Source: Bacillus mycoides (GTDB lineage Bacteria; Bacillota; Bacilli; Bacillales; Bacillaceae_G). From it: DNA of 64,000 nt. How positions within the stretch are numbered: the first letter of the stretch is position 1; every line of letters begins with the position of its first letter. The translations under genes were made by a program, and so were the position numbers. A model generated the notes under the pieces. The model did not search any database, had not been told where the DNA came from, and saw only the letters and a program-made list of their open reading frames with translations. Shown one piece after another: positions 17,452 through 26,928 of the stretch. Location of the stretch: assembly GCF_018742245.1 (NCBI RefSeq), contig NZ_CP036132.1, positions 367,001-431,000 on the forward strand, written 5' to 3'.

Positions 17452-18147
17452 TTATCGTCCAAACTTCACAATGAAATTCCCATCTATTTTCTCCATCTCA
17501 TACCCACGATATCCCTCCGAAAGTAACGCTTGCTTTTCACTAACATCACTCATCGGAATATCTTTAACATCCGTCCAATCTCTTTCTGTATCCTTACGCA
17601 ATTCCTTCACAAAAACATACCGCATACTCCCGCCGTACTTCTCCTTCAGCGCAGCAATTTCCATTCCTTGCGCGAACTTATCTTTTAAACTAGGAATGTT
17701 AAAAGGTGCAACGGTGCAGCAAACGTAATCGTATTTGCTGTCTTCTTTTTGTAATTCATCCATGATGATTGTGGCTAATATTTTTTGCATACCATTTCCT
17801 CGGCAGCTTGGATGAACGTTTGAGATTTCTTGATAGATGACGCGGTGTAGCTGACTTTCTGGTAGACCAATATCAAGCCCTAAATGTTCATCGTCGATAG
17901 GAGGGACTAGTAGGGCACGAAATGCGATGAGCTCGTTTTCGATAAAAGCACCGATCATCATTCCGTTTCCTTCTAGAATGTATTGAAATTCTTCTAGCGA
18001 TAGTGGTTGTAAACGACCTTTATCTTCTAGTGCTTCAACTACAACGTTTTGTAGTGATAAAATTTGTTCGATATGCTCTCTTGATAGTAATGTAACGTGA
18101 AATGGATCGTTGTTTTGTTTTAATGAACCTTCATATAGAATCGTCAT
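17452..18147 (-). CDS. GNAT-family N-acetyltransferase
   Basis: A 231-residue GCN5-related acetyltransferase, transferring an acetyl group from acetyl-CoA to an unknown amine. The GNAT fold is visible as a central YQEISNVHPSCRGNGMQKILATIIMDEL, containing the acetyl-CoA pyrophosphate loop in the form CRGNGM (family pattern R/Q-x-x-G-x-G/A), followed by the strand YDYVCCTVAPFNIPS. ATG 18147 has AAGGAGG at ideal spacing and lies only 14 bases after the epimerase gene, so the two are co-transcribed. Given that neighbour, an amino-acid, dipeptide or wall-fragment substrate is conceivable, but nothing in the sequence proves it. Confidence 0.85.
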   Translation of the reverse strand: MTILYEGSLKQNNDPFHVTLLSREHIEQILSLQNVVVEALEDKGRLQPLSLEEFQYILEGNGMMIGAFIENELIAFRALLVPPIDDEHLGLDIGLPESQLHRVIYQEISNVHPSCRGNGMQKILATIIMDELQKEDSKYDYVCCTVAPFNIPSLKDKFAQGMEIAALKEKYGGSMRYVFVKELRKDTERDWTDVKDIPMSDVSEKQALLSEGYRGYEMEKIDGNFIVKFGR

Positions 18148-18161
18148 GTGTTAGTCCTCCT

Positions 18162-19271
18162 TTAGCGTACAACGTCTTGAAAGACGGTTAGTTCTTGTAG
18201 TGTATCTTCATTTATTTCAATGCCGAGTCCCGGCTTTTCGTTTAAGCGAATAAATGGTACGTCGTAATGTAAGTTTCCAATGTCTTTCGTGAATTTTAAT
18301 GGTCCTGTCAGCTCGACGCTAGTAATGATTTTTTTTGAGAAAGCGACATGGAATCCTGCGGAAGAGGCAACAGATGATTCGACCATGGATCCAACTTGGC
18401 ATTCAATGCCTGCCATTTCAGCTTGATGAGCGAGTTTTACAGCTGGATATATGCCGCCGCATTTCATTAGTTTTATATTCACTTTATCAGCTGCGTCTAA
18501 TTTAATAATTTGGCGCATTTCACGAGAGCCTTTTAATCCTTCATCAATCATAAGTGGAAGATCTGTTTTCGAACGAATATGAGCCATTGCGTCAATATCG
18601 TCCGCGACAACAGGCTGTTCAATCCAGTCGATGTTTAAGTGACCTAATGAACGAAGTGCTGTTAATGTGTTTGCACTATTTTTCCAGCCTTGGTTTACAT
18701 CAACGCGAATCGCGATATCATTTCCTACACGTTCACGTACAGCTTCAATTCGGTTTACATCTTCTTTTACATTCGTGCCGACTTTCATTTTGAAAGAGTG
18801 GTAACCTTTTTTAATCATAGAAGCTGCTTCTTCAGCCATATTTTCTGGAGCGGCGATACTTAAGACGTGAGTGACAGGAAATTCTTCATGGTAGCGTCCG
18901 CCAATTAGTTGATATACAGGTTGATTTAGTTTTTTGCCCATTATATCAAAACAAGCGATGTCAATCGCAGCTTTCGCTGTAGGAACACCGTAAATTGTGT
19001 TGTCCATCATATCGTGTATTTTCTCGATATTCATTGGGTTTTTCCCGATAAGAGCAGGAGATAGTATATGTTTTAAAATATGGAAAGTACTTTCCCATGA
19101 TTCACCTGTAACGTGATCATCAGCAACGCCTTCACCGTAACCGATAATACCTTCATCTGTTTCCATTTTGACGATAATAGAAGGCATATCAGAATAAGAA
19201 CCATAACTAATAACAAATGGATCGCGAAGTGGTAAACGAATTGCGTAAAGATGAATAGCTGTAATTTTCAT
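18162..19271 (-). CDS. Dipeptide epimerase (L-Ala-D/L-Glu epimerase type, enolase superfamily)
   Basis: A 369-residue enolase-superfamily enzyme of the muconate-lactonizing subgroup. The catalytic set is complete: KMK (KxK motif) in HSFKMKVG near residue 163, metal ligands Asp in RVDVNQGW, Glu in WIEQPV and Asp in LMIDEGL, and the second general base Lys in VNIKLMKCGG. This arrangement catalyses 1,1-proton transfer; B. subtilis YkfB converts L-Ala-D-Glu to L-Ala-L-Glu during peptidoglycan recycling. Specificity for other dipeptides is common in Bacillus paralogues, so the exact substrate is open. It heads a minus-strand pair with the GNAT gene and is divergent from a regulator. Confidence 0.88.
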   Translation of the reverse strand: MKITAIHLYAIRLPLRDPFVISYGSYSDMPSIIVKMETDEGIIGYGEGVADDHVTGESWESTFHILKHILSPALIGKNPMNIEKIHDMMDNTIYGVPTAKAAIDIACFDIMGKKLNQPVYQLIGGRYHEEFPVTHVLSIAAPENMAEEAASMIKKGYHSFKMKVGTNVKEDVNRIEAVRERVGNDIAIRVDVNQGWKNSANTLTALRSLGHLNIDWIEQPVVADDIDAMAHIRSKTDLPLMIDEGLKGSREMRQIIKLDAADKVNIKLMKCGGIYPAVKLAHQAEMAGIECQVGSMVESSVASSAGFHVAFSKKIITSVELTGPLKFTKDIGNLHYDVPFIRLNEKPGLGIEINEDTLQELTVFQDVVR

Positions 19272-19322
19272 TGAATAAAGACCCCTTCCTGTTTACAATG
19301 GTTTTGTACATTTGATATAGTT

Positions 19323-19341
19323 GACGTTAAATAGTCGTTAA
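19323..19341. promoter_or_regulatory. Possible operator in the divergent epimerase/regulator region
   Basis: Two direct CGTTAA half-sites (19325-19330 and 19336-19341) are spaced exactly 11 bases apart, about one helical turn, in the 93-base gap between the divergent genes. A similar CGTTATTAA sequence occurs upstream of the nhaC-type gene at 22114. Candidate binding site of the regulator encoded alongside. Confidence 0.35.
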
Positions 19342-19364
19342 TTAATGATAAGGAGTTAGAGAAA

Positions 19365-20642
19365 ATGATGATAAAAATTGCAGTTGTTGGTTCAAAAGAG
19401 TTTATGGAGAATCTTTTACCTATTGCTCATAAACTAGAAGAAATAGAGATTGATCCATATATTTACCTTCACCCGGCAGAATCTTCTGAAATATTAAAGC
19501 GTTTAAAACCTTGTGATGTTATCTTTTTCTCAGGTGCCCTACCTTATTATATGGCAAAAGAAATAAGAGAACAATTGCGAATTCCAAGTACGTACTTACA
19601 GCAAGACGAGACAACTGTCGCATCTTCACTCCTTTCTATAATATATCATCAAAGTATTCAACCTCATAAAATTTCAATTGATTTAGTAGATCGTTCGTTT
19701 ATTATAAATGTGTTCCATGATATCGGTCTGAAAGAAACGCCGCAAGTGATGGATTATGAAAATATGTTATGGAGTAATGATGAAATTAAGAGCATCATTG
19801 ATTTTCATTTAGCTAAATATCAATCTGGAGAGGTCGATTTAGCTTTAACTAGTATTCACGCTGTCTACGACGAACTTCAAAAAATAGGTATTCCTTCAGA
19901 GCGTATGATAGACCCGACGCAATCAATTATACACGGGTTAAAAGATGCAAAAATAAAAGCAGAGTTAGCAAAAAGCCATTCAGCTACTGTTGGTGCTTGT
20001 ATTATATCCTTTATAGAGTTACAAGAAAGCTCGCTTGAAAAATTAAATGTAATTTCAAAAGAATTACGTGGTTCATTTAAACAAGTTGATGAAATGACTT
20101 TTATTTTGTATACAACTCGTGGTGATATCGAATCGAGTACAAAAACAAATACAATAGATCGTTTATTTACGAATATAGAAGGAGCGGTATCTATTGGATT
20201 TGGTTACGGAAAAACAGTAAATGAAGCGGAACAAAATGCAAAAATCGCTCAAGGTTTCGCAAAAAATAATCCGATAGAGCGCCGCTTTTATATACTAACA
20301 AGTGATAAAGAATTATTTGGTCCGTTCCCGAAAGAACAGAGGGTACAAAGTTTAAAAAACGATAATCCTGAATTAATGAAAATAGCGAAGGAAACGAAGC
20401 TTAGTCCTGCAAACTTGTCAAAAATTATTCAGTTTAGTCAATCGCATCCATCATTGAAATTTACAGCGGCCGATCTTTCTGAGTACTTACAAGTGACTCG
20501 GCGATCGACGGAAAGGCTGTTAAAGAAATTAGTTGATTACAGGTATGCCAATATTTGCGGCGAGGAAATGCCCTATCAACAAGGGCGCCCTCGCGCAATA
20601 TATGAGCTAAATTTACCGTTGTATTCGTTTCAAAAATTTTAG
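19365..20642 (+). CDS. Probable transcriptional regulator with C-terminal HTH, unfamiliar family
   Basis: A 425-residue soluble protein. Residues 1-100 look like a receptor-type alpha/beta domain (IAVVGSKEFMENLLPIAHKL ... CDVIFFSGALPYYMAKEI). The middle contains a degenerate nucleotide-cyclase/GGDEF-like fold (SIGFGYGKTVNEAEQNAKIAQ) without the catalytic GGDEF residues. The C-terminus (about 345-420) is a winged helix-turn-helix: LKFTAADLSEYLQVTRRSTERLLKKL. I do not recognise a named family. The location between epimerase, antiporter and amidohydrolase genes, with candidate operators, suggests local control. AGGAG precedes ATG 19365. It is convergent with the antiporter gene and overlaps it by 4 bases. 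Confidence 0.7.
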   Translation: MMIKIAVVGSKEFMENLLPIAHKLEEIEIDPYIYLHPAESSEILKRLKPCDVIFFSGALPYYMAKEIREQLRIPSTYLQQDETTVASSLLSIIYHQSIQPHKISIDLVDRSFIINVFHDIGLKETPQVMDYENMLWSNDEIKSIIDFHLAKYQSGEVDLALTSIHAVYDELQKIGIPSERMIDPTQSIIHGLKDAKIKAELAKSHSATVGACIISFIELQESSLEKLNVISKELRGSFKQVDEMTFILYTTRGDIESSTKTNTIDRLFTNIEGAVSIGFGYGKTVNEAEQNAKIAQGFAKNNPIERRFYILTSDKELFGPFPKEQRVQSLKNDNPELMKIAKETKLSPANLSKIIQFSQSHPSLKFTAADLSEYLQVTRRSTERLLKKLVDYRYANICGEEMPYQQGRPRAIYELNLPLYSFQKF

Positions 20643-22060
20643 GCTTCTAGTTGCGCTTTTTGTTTTTTCAATAGGTCTGCTTTTTCAATATCCGATAGCT
20701 TCGTAATTGTGAAGCCAGTTATACCATAAATGATTGAAATAATAGGTACGATGAAATTCAATATAGCATAAGGAGCATATTCGAATGCACCGACTCCAAG
20801 TGTTGCGAGTATAAATACACCACATGTATTCCAAGGTACGAAAACAGAAGTTAATGTTCCACCATCTTCTAATGCTCTGGATAAATTTTTAGAATGTAGC
20901 CCTTTTTCTGTGTACGCATTTGCATACATTCTTGAAGGAACAACAATCGAAATATATTGTTCAGAGCAAGTAAGATTCGTTGCAAAGCAAGATGCGATAG
21001 TAGAAGCGATAAGTCCTTTTGATGATGTCGCTAATTTTAAAATTTGATTTACAATTGAGCGAAGAATGCCAGTATGTTCTAGTACTCCGCCGAAAGTCAT
21101 AGCGACAATTGTCATAGAAACTGTATTCATCATCGAATCTAAGCCACCGCGGTTAAATAGTTCGTCTACTAGCTTGTTTCCAGTGTCTATGACAAATCCA
21201 GTTTGGAGTGCACCGACAGATGCTGAGACAGAACCACCTTGAATAAAGACTTGTGATAAAAATCCTAAAATAATACCTACGAGAATAGCTGGTATAGCTG
21301 GTACTTTTTTAGCGACCAATACCATAACGACTACGGGTATGATTAATAGGAAAGGCGAGATAACAAAGTTTTGTTGCAATACTTGTAACGTTTGATCGAT
21401 GCTTTTTGCATCAATATTGTTATCACCGAAGCTTCTTCCTAATAAAGCATAGACGATAAGAGTAATAATTAAACCTGGAATTGTAGTAAATAACATATGA
21501 CGAATATGTACGAATAAATCTGTATTTGTTAATCCTGCGGCTAAGTTTGTTGTGTCTGAAAGCGGTGACATTTTATCGCCAAAATAAGAGCCTGAAATAA
21601 TGGCACCAGCAACCATTGGAGCTGGGATTCCCATACTTAGGCCAATTCCCATTCCTGCAACACCAATTGTTCCCATTGTAGACCAAGAGCTACCGATAGC
21701 TAATGCAACGATAGAACAAATAATTGTAATTGAAACTAAAAATAGTGATGGAGTTAAAAGTTTTAAGCCGTAATAAATCATAGTTGCGACGATTCCGCCG
21801 CCAATCCAAGCACCGATCGTTAAACCTACAAGAATAATGATAACGATAGCGGGTAATGCAAGGCGAATTCCTTTATACATCGATTCTTCAATGTCATTCC
21901 ATTTGTAACCGTATCGCCAAGCGACGATCGAAGCAACGGTTGTACCGATAATAAGTGGGACGTGAGGGCTTTGTTCTAATACAACAATTGTAACCATCAT
22001 AACTGCAACTGTAATGATAATAGGGATTATTGCTATGCCAAAAGGTATTTCTCTTTTCAT
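20639..22060 (-). CDS. NhaC-family Na+/H+ antiporter-like transporter
   Basis: A 473-residue polytopic membrane protein (about 11-12 segments) of the NhaC family. Family blocks seen are ALAIGSSWSTMGTIGVAGMGIG, GAIISGSYFGDKMSPLSDTTNLAAG and FATNLTCSEQYISIVVPSRMY, plus the C-terminal GGTLTSVFVPWNTCGVF. NhaC relatives exchange sodium for protons, or malate/lactate (MleN) or amino-acid pairs, so the substrate could be an organic acid fitting the peptide-handling neighbours. The frame starts five codons upstream, but GAGGAGG lies 6 bases before ATG 22060. No terminator separates it from the convergent regulator. Confidence 0.87.
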   Translation of the reverse strand: MKREIPFGIAIIPIIITVAVMMVTIVVLEQSPHVPLIIGTTVASIVAWRYGYKWNDIEESMYKGIRLALPAIVIIILVGLTIGAWIGGGIVATMIYYGLKLLTPSLFLVSITIICSIVALAIGSSWSTMGTIGVAGMGIGLSMGIPAPMVAGAIISGSYFGDKMSPLSDTTNLAAGLTNTDLFVHIRHMLFTTIPGLIITLIVYALLGRSFGDNNIDAKSIDQTLQVLQQNFVISPFLLIIPVVVMVLVAKKVPAIPAILVGIILGFLSQVFIQGGSVSASVGALQTGFVIDTGNKLVDELFNRGGLDSMMNTVSMTIVAMTFGGVLEHTGILRSIVNQILKLATSSKGLIASTIASCFATNLTCSEQYISIVVPSRMYANAYTEKGLHSKNLSRALEDGGTLTSVFVPWNTCGVFILATLGVGAFEYAPYAILNFIVPIISIIYGITGFTITKLSDIEKADLLKKQKAQLEA

Positions 22061-22114
22061 AAACTGCCTCCTCATTATGTATGTTTGTATTTTTAGAATT
22101 GTCGCAAAATAGAC

Positions 22115-22133
22115 GTTATTAAGTTATAATAAC
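22115..22133 (-). promoter_or_regulatory. Perfect operator-like inverted repeat upstream of the nhaC-type gene
   Basis: GTTATTA at 22115-22121 and TAATAAC at 22127-22133 form an exact 7-base inverted repeat with a 5-base spacer, 55 bases upstream of the antiporter start. Confidence 0.45.
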
Positions 22134-22248
22134 TAAAAATAGATGTAAGCGTCAACATGAAAACAGAAAATATCGAATGTTCTATTTGTATGGATATCTT
22201 TATAAGATGAGTTGAAATCGGGTATTAACGGTATTAAAAAATAAATAA

Positions 22249-22277
22249 TTGACTTTTTTCTTAAAATTCAATATGTT
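22249..22277 (+). promoter_or_regulatory. Sigma-A promoter of the M20 amidohydrolase gene
   Basis: TTGACT, a 17-base spacer and TATGTT lie about 70 bases before the TTG start. Paired GGTATTAA/CGGTATTAA repeats sit just upstream. Confidence 0.55.
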
Positions 22278-22349
22278 CATAAAAACATCTGTTTTTCATA
22301 AGTATAATTAATCTGAATGGTTTGTAATTAGGGGAAGGAGAATGAAGCT

Positions 22350-23465
22350 TTGAAAACATTAGAACTACAAGAGCGTTTAACTGAAATTTTTCAGCATTTA
22401 CATGAAAACCCTGAAGTAAGCTGGAAGGAATATGAAACGACAGCTTATATTACTAACTTTCTAAAAGAAGAAGGAATTTCATATAAAATATTTGATGATT
22501 GCCCTGGCGTGATTGCTGAAATCGGAAGAGGGAATCCAGTTATCGCGATTCGTGCTGATATGGATGCACTATGGCAAGAAGTAGACGGAGAATTTAAAGC
22601 GAATCACTCATGCGGCCACGATGCTCATATGACGATTGTGATGGGACTTATTTTACAATTGAAAAATATGAGATGGGATAGCGGTACTGTTAGATTTATT
22701 TTTCAGCCGGCAGAGGAAAAAGGAAATGGTTCCTTAAAGATGGTAGAGAAGGGCGCCGTGGATGATGCAGATTTCTTATTTGGTGTTCATTTAAGACCGA
22801 TTGAAGAACTGCCTTTGAAACAAGCTGCACCATCTATTCGTCACGGAGCAGCAGGATTTTTAGAAGGTATGATTCATGGAGAGGATGCACACGGGGCACG
22901 CCCACATCAAGGTATAAATGCAATTGATGTCATTTCGATGATCAATATTGGATTGAAAAATATATGGTTACCGCCGCAGACGTCTTATTCTGTTAAGATG
23001 ACGAGATGCCAAGCTGGTGGTGATAATCTAAATATTATTCCAGGTAATGGACATTTTAGTTTAGATGTAAGAGCAGAAAATAACATATTACTAGATGAAT
23101 TGAAGCGAAAAATAGAGCAAGTAATTCAGTCAGCTGAATCAATGGGATCTAAACTTTCTTATGAGTGGATTGATCTCGCACCAGGAGCTGAAGTGTCAGA
23201 AGAAGCTGAGCGTTTCATGCGAAAAGGTATTCTTGAAGTATACGGGGAAGAGGGATGTACTGGACCACTGTATACGACAGGAAGCGATGATTTCCATTAC
23301 TACACAGTGAAGAGACCGCATTTAAAAGCTGTCATGCTTGGACTAGGGGCGAACTTACAACCTGGATTACACCATCCGTATATGAAGTTTGATCATAGCT
23401 GTATAATGGATGGAGTAGAAATATTGAAACAGACTGTATTGAAAGTGCTGGAAGACAGGGGCTAG
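22350..23465 (+). CDS. M20-family metallo-amidohydrolase / peptidase
   Basis: A 371-residue M20D-type enzyme (IAA-amino acid hydrolase, hippurate hydrolase, N-acyl-diaminopimelate deacetylase group). Metal-site motifs are AIRADMDALWQ, SCGHDAHM, PAEEKGNGS (catalytic Glu pair) and the C-terminal GSDDFHYY. A lid/dimer domain lies between about 175 and 285. The start is TTG 22350, with AAGGAG 9 bases upstream; a tiny ATG-AAG-CTT-TGA frame overlaps this start. Together with the epimerase and antiporter it suggests uptake or trimming of modified amino acids or peptides; the natural amide substrate cannot be read from sequence. Confidence 0.87.
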   Translation: MKTLELQERLTEIFQHLHENPEVSWKEYETTAYITNFLKEEGISYKIFDDCPGVIAEIGRGNPVIAIRADMDALWQEVDGEFKANHSCGHDAHMTIVMGLILQLKNMRWDSGTVRFIFQPAEEKGNGSLKMVEKGAVDDADFLFGVHLRPIEELPLKQAAPSIRHGAAGFLEGMIHGEDAHGARPHQGINAIDVISMINIGLKNIWLPPQTSYSVKMTRCQAGGDNLNIIPGNGHFSLDVRAENNILLDELKRKIEQVIQSAESMGSKLSYEWIDLAPGAEVSEEAERFMRKGILEVYGEEGCTGPLYTTGSDDFHYYTVKRPHLKAVMLGLGANLQPGLHHPYMKFDHSCIMDGVEILKQTVLKVLEDRG

Positions 23466-23487
23466 AAAGCTCCTGTTTTTTGTAGGA

Positions 23488-23535
23488 ATTTGTCGTTAAG
23501 TCGATATATTCGATTTTGCAGCGATATAATTTCAC
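23488..23535. repeat. Second intergenic repeat family, copy 2
   Basis: Near-identical to 17334-17385 (shared TAAGTCGATATAT and GATATAATTTCA blocks). It lies between the amidohydrolase and methyltransferase genes. Confidence 0.7.
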
Positions 23536-23615
23536 GTACCAATTAATTTGATGGAAAATTCTCCTCTAGTACATGGTGTATAATAATAAGTACCATTTGT
23601 TAATAGGAGAAAAAA

Positions 23616-24224
23616 ATGAACGAACAATATTACGATGCTGTATTAAATATAAAAACCGTTGGTGAGCAAAAAGGGTTTAATAAATCTATGCACTATCACC
23701 GTTATGAACCGACACCGTATAGCGGGTTGGATGAGTTATTGAATCAATATGAAATAAAAAGTAGCGATCGAATTGTAGACTTTGGGTGTGGAAAAGGGAG
23801 ATTGAATTTTTACATGCATCATAAGTGCGATGCATCAGCGGTTGGAATTGAAATGAATGAAGCGTTTTATAAAGAAGCAATGGAAAACCGTGAGCGTTAT
23901 GCAAGGAAGGTAAGAAACAGTAAAGATAAAATTCAATTTGAATGTTGTTTAGCACAGGAATATGAGATTGATCCACGTGATAACCGGTTTTATTTCTTCA
24001 ATCCATTTTCTGTCCAAGTGTTTATGAATGTAGTAAATAACATTTTGCTTTCGGTAGAGGAAATAGAGAGGAAAGTGGATATTATTTTATACTACCCTTC
24101 TGAAGATTATATTTTCTTCTTGGAGAATCAGACTGCTTTTGAATTGAAGAGAGAAGTTAGATTACCGGGTGCTTATGAGAAGAATGGGAATGAGAGATTT
24201 TTAGTTTATACATTAGGATTATAA
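23616..24224 (+). CDS. Class I SAM-dependent methyltransferase, unknown substrate
   Basis: A 202-residue Rossmann methyltransferase. Motif I is IVDFGCGKGRLNFYMH (about 52-67), the acidic motif II is VGIEMNE, and FFNPFSVQVF corresponds to motif IV, where an N/D-P-P-F/Y would indicate DNA or protein amide methylation; here NPFS makes that uncertain. No target-recognition domain is present, so small molecules or RNA are possible. ATG 23616 has TAGGAG at normal spacing. Monocistronic with a strong terminator. Confidence 0.8.
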   Translation: MNEQYYDAVLNIKTVGEQKGFNKSMHYHRYEPTPYSGLDELLNQYEIKSSDRIVDFGCGKGRLNFYMHHKCDASAVGIEMNEAFYKEAMENRERYARKVRNSKDKIQFECCLAQEYEIDPRDNRFYFFNPFSVQVFMNVVNNILLSVEEIERKVDIILYYPSEDYIFFLENQTAFELKREVRLPGAYEKNGNERFLVYTLGL

Positions 24225-24257
24225 AAAAAGCAGGTGCCTTAGCACCTGCTTTTTTTA
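24223..24257. terminator. Bidirectional terminator
   Basis: AAAAAAAGCAGGTGC pairs with GCACCTGCTTTTTTT around a short loop, between the convergent methyltransferase and ahpF genes. Confidence 0.92.
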
Positions 24258-24274
24258 AACTCACGTCTATATGA

Positions 24275-25801
24275 TTAGTTACGGATTAAGTAATCAAATG
24301 CGCCTAAAGCTGCATTTGCACCTGAACCCATAGAGATGATGATTTGTTTGTACGGATTATTTGTACAGTCACCTGCACCAAACACTCCTGGTACGTTTGT
24401 AGCGCCGTGCTTGTCTGTTACGATTTCACCGCGAACGCGTTCAACTGTTTCACCTAACCAGTCTGTGTTTGGCACAAGACCGATTTGAACGAATACACCT
24501 TGTAATTCAACATGATGTACTTCTTCAGTTTCACGATCGATGTAAGAAATACCGTTTACTTTGTCAGTACCAGTGATTTCCTTCGTTTGAACGTTTTTCA
24601 GAACAGTTACGTTAGGTAAGCTGTTAAGACGTTCTTGTAATACAGCATCAGCTTTTAATTCTGGCATGAATTCAAGAACAGTTACGTGCTTAACAATACC
24701 TGCTAAGTCGATAGCTGCTTCAATACCAGAGTTACCTCCGCCGATAACCGCTACATCTTTTCCGATGAATAATGGACCGTCACAGTGTGGGCAGTATGCT
24801 ACACCTTTGTTTTTGAACTCAGCTTCACCCGGTACGCCAACATTACGCCAGCGAGCACCTGTTGAAACGATTACGCTCTTACTTTTCAGAATAGCGCCGT
24901 TTTCAAGTTCCACTTCAATAAGTTCTTTTTTCTCTAAACGTTTCGCACGTTGTAGATTCATTACATCGATGTCGTATTCTTTTACGTGCTCTTCAAGGCT
25001 TGCTACTAGCTTAGGACCTTCAGTGCGTTTTACGCTGATGAAGTTCTCAATACCCATAGTATCCATTACTTGACCGCCGAAGCGCTCAGCAACGATACCA
25101 GTGCGGATGCCTTTACGTGCTGCATAAATTGCTGCACTTGCACCAGCTGGGCCGCCACCAACAACAAGAACATCGTATGGATCTTTATCAGAAAGCTCTG
25201 ATGCATCTGGACCGTTACCCATTTTAGCTAAAATTTCTTCAAGTGTCATACGACCGCTTCCGAAAGATTCACCGTTTAGGTAAACAGTTGGTACTGCCAT
25301 GATGTCTTTGCTTTCTACTTCCTCTTTGAATGCAGCGCCATCAATCATAGTATGTGTAATACCAGAGTTTAGAACGCTCATCACGTTAAGAGCTTGTACA
25401 ACATCAGGACAGTTATGACAACTTAGGCTGATATAAGATTCAAAATGATATTCGCCTTGAATGTTTTTGATTTGATCGATTAATTTTTGTTCAACTTTTG
25501 GAGCACGTCCACTAACTTGTAGTAAAGCTAACACTAATGAAGTAAATTCGTGTCCTAATGGAATACCAGCAAATACGACACCAGTGTCTTCGCCAGGGCG
25601 ATTTACGCTAAAGCTTGGTGTTCTCTCTAGTTCAACTTTTTCTACTGTAATCTTAGATGACATAGTAGCTAATTCATCTACTAGAGATAACATATCTTTA
25701 GATACGTTATCGTCTCCTGCGCTTACTTTAAGTAAAATATCGTTCTCCATTAACTGAAGGTATTGGGATAGTTGTGTTTTTATATCTGCATCTAGTATCA
25801 T
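24275..25801 (-). CDS. ahpF: Alkyl hydroperoxide reductase subunit F
   Basis: NADH:peroxiredoxin oxidoreductase of 508 residues that recharges AhpC. The N-terminal double thioredoxin fold carries the redox pair CHNC (Cys128/Cys131). The C-terminal two-thirds is thioredoxin-reductase-like, with FAD motif [12 protein letters not shown] (about 213), the second redox pair CPHC (about 338-341), NADH motif [12 protein letters not shown] and the FAD end [15 protein letters not shown]. Length and domain order are canonical. It lies 14 bases after ahpC on the same strand, so the pair forms one operon driven from the ahpC promoter. Confidence 0.97.
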   Translation of the reverse strand: MILDADIKTQLSQYLQLMENDILLKVSAGDDNVSKDMLSLVDELATMSSKITVEKVELERTPSFSVNRPGEDTGVVFAGIPLGHEFTSLVLALLQVSGRAPKVEQKLIDQIKNIQGEYHFESYISLSCHNCPDVVQALNVMSVLNSGITHTMIDGAAFKEEVESKDIMAVPTVYLNGESFGSGRMTLEEILAKMGNGPDASELSDKDPYDVLVVGGGPAGASAAIYAARKGIRTGIVAERFGGQVMDTMGIENFISVKRTEGPKLVASLEEHVKEYDIDVMNLQRAKRLEKKELIEVELENGAILKSKSVIVSTGARWRNVGVPGEAEFKNKGVAYCPHCDGPLFIGKDVAVIGGGNSGIEAAIDLAGIVKHVTVLEFMPELKADAVLQERLNSLPNVTVLKNVQTKEITGTDKVNGISYIDRETEEVHHVELQGVFVQIGLVPNTDWLGETVERVRGEIVTDKHGATNVPGVFGAGDCTNNPYKQIIISMGSGANAALGAFDYLIRN

Positions 25802-25815
25802 TTTGATCGAACTCC

Positions 25816-26379
25816 TTAGATTTTGCCTACAAGGTCAAGGCTTGGTTTAAGTGTTGCAGAACCCTCTTGCCATTTAGCTGGACAAACTTCACCTGGGTTG
25901 TTACGTACGTATTGAGCTGCTTTAATTTTGTTAACAAGAATGCTTGCGTCACGGCCGATACCGTCAGCATTGATTTCCATAGATTGGATAACGCCGTCTG
26001 GATCGATGATGAATGTACCACGAGCAGCAAGACCTTCTTCTTCCATTAAAACGTTGAAGTTTGTAGTGATTGTGCGAGTTGGGTCGCCAATCATAATGTA
26101 TTCGATTTTGCCGATAGTTTCTGAGCTATCGTGCCATGCTTTGTGAGTGAAGTGAGTGTCTGTAGATACAGAGTATACTTCAACGCCTAAGTCTTTTAGA
26201 GTTGCGTATTGGTTTTGTAAGTCTTCAAGTTCAGTTGGGCAAACGAATGTGAAGTCTGCTGGGTAGAAACAAACTACGCTCCATTTTCCTTTTAAACTTT
26301 CGTCAGTAACTTGGATAAATTCTCCATTATGGTAAGCGTTAGCTTTAAACGGTTTTACTTCTGTGCCGATTAATAACAT
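25816..26379 (-). CDS. ahpC: Alkyl hydroperoxide reductase subunit C (2-Cys peroxiredoxin)
   Basis: A 187-residue AhpC that reduces H2O2 and organic hydroperoxides in the cytosol. The peroxidatic Cys47 is in the motif DFTFVCPTE, the resolving Cys in GEVCPAKW near the C-terminus, and the GG(L)G/YF-type overoxidation features are replaced by bacterial sequence. ATG 26379 has TAGGAGGA at good spacing. A PerR-like box about 75 bases upstream predicts induction by peroxide through PerR derepression. Confidence 0.97.
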   Translation of the reverse strand: MLLIGTEVKPFKANAYHNGEFIQVTDESLKGKWSVVCFYPADFTFVCPTELEDLQNQYATLKDLGVEVYSVSTDTHFTHKAWHDSSETIGKIEYIMIGDPTRTITTNFNVLMEEEGLAARGTFIIDPDGVIQSMEINADGIGRDASILVNKIKAAQYVRNNPGEVCPAKWQEGSATLKPSLDLVGKI

Positions 26380-26452
26380 ATTAAAATTCCTCCTAAAGGT
26401 TGGTTTTGAGCATCGGAAATTAGTTTGCTCATAAAATATATTTTTTAATTAA

Positions 26453-26467
26453 CTGTAATAATTCTAA
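26453..26467 (-). promoter_or_regulatory. PerR-like box upstream of ahpC
   Basis: On the minus strand TTAGAATTATTACAG matches the PerR consensus TTATAATNATTATAA at 11 of 14 defined positions. It is embedded in an AT-rich promoter region between about 26400 and 26500. The surrounding 26380-26828 region holds no supported gene. Confidence 0.65.
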
Positions 26468-26828
26468 TTCGATATTAATTATCATATAAAAGTGGTTATT
26501 TTGTCAAGAGAATAAACCAACTTTATACCAATTTAATTAATATTTATTCTCAATTAAGGCTGTTAGGGAATTAAAAGGTAATTTTCAAGTCATAAATTTT
26601 CAATGAGTGTTTGAAAGGGTAGTGTGTATGTTAGAGACATGGTGTAAGTATAAATTCTTAGGAAGGAAATATTTCTTAGAAGTTGTGGATTTGAAAAGGA
26701 ACTGCTTACTTCTATTTTACAAAGAATTGTGCAATAAATAAAACAAAATGTATCGGAATCTTTGTGAACAATTATTGTCATCTTAAATATATATAATAAG
26801 AAGTATATTGCAATGAGAAATAGAAACA

Positions 26829-26856
26829 TTGACGCTCATTTCTAACAAGATATAAT
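26829..26856 (+). promoter_or_regulatory. Sigma-A promoter of the drd operon
   Basis: TTGACG, a 16-base spacer and TATAAT, predicting a start near 26863 and a leader of about 105 bases before drdK. Confidence 0.7.
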
Positions 26857-26893
26857 AAAAGCGAGATATGTATTGCAATAGAGAAGATATAGT

Positions 26894-26928
26894 ATAGATT
26901 GAAAAAATTTCAGTCTATTATTTTTTAC
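26894..26928 (+). terminator. Terminator-like hairpin inside the drdK leader
   Basis: ATAGATTGAAA (26894-26904) pairs with TTTCAGTCTAT (26908-26918) through 11 base pairs including one G-U, followed by TATTTTTTAC. It lies between the promoter and the gene, so it may act as an attenuator. No SAM-box, T-box or other aptamer that I know is visible in the 30 bases between start site and stem. Confidence 0.6.
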
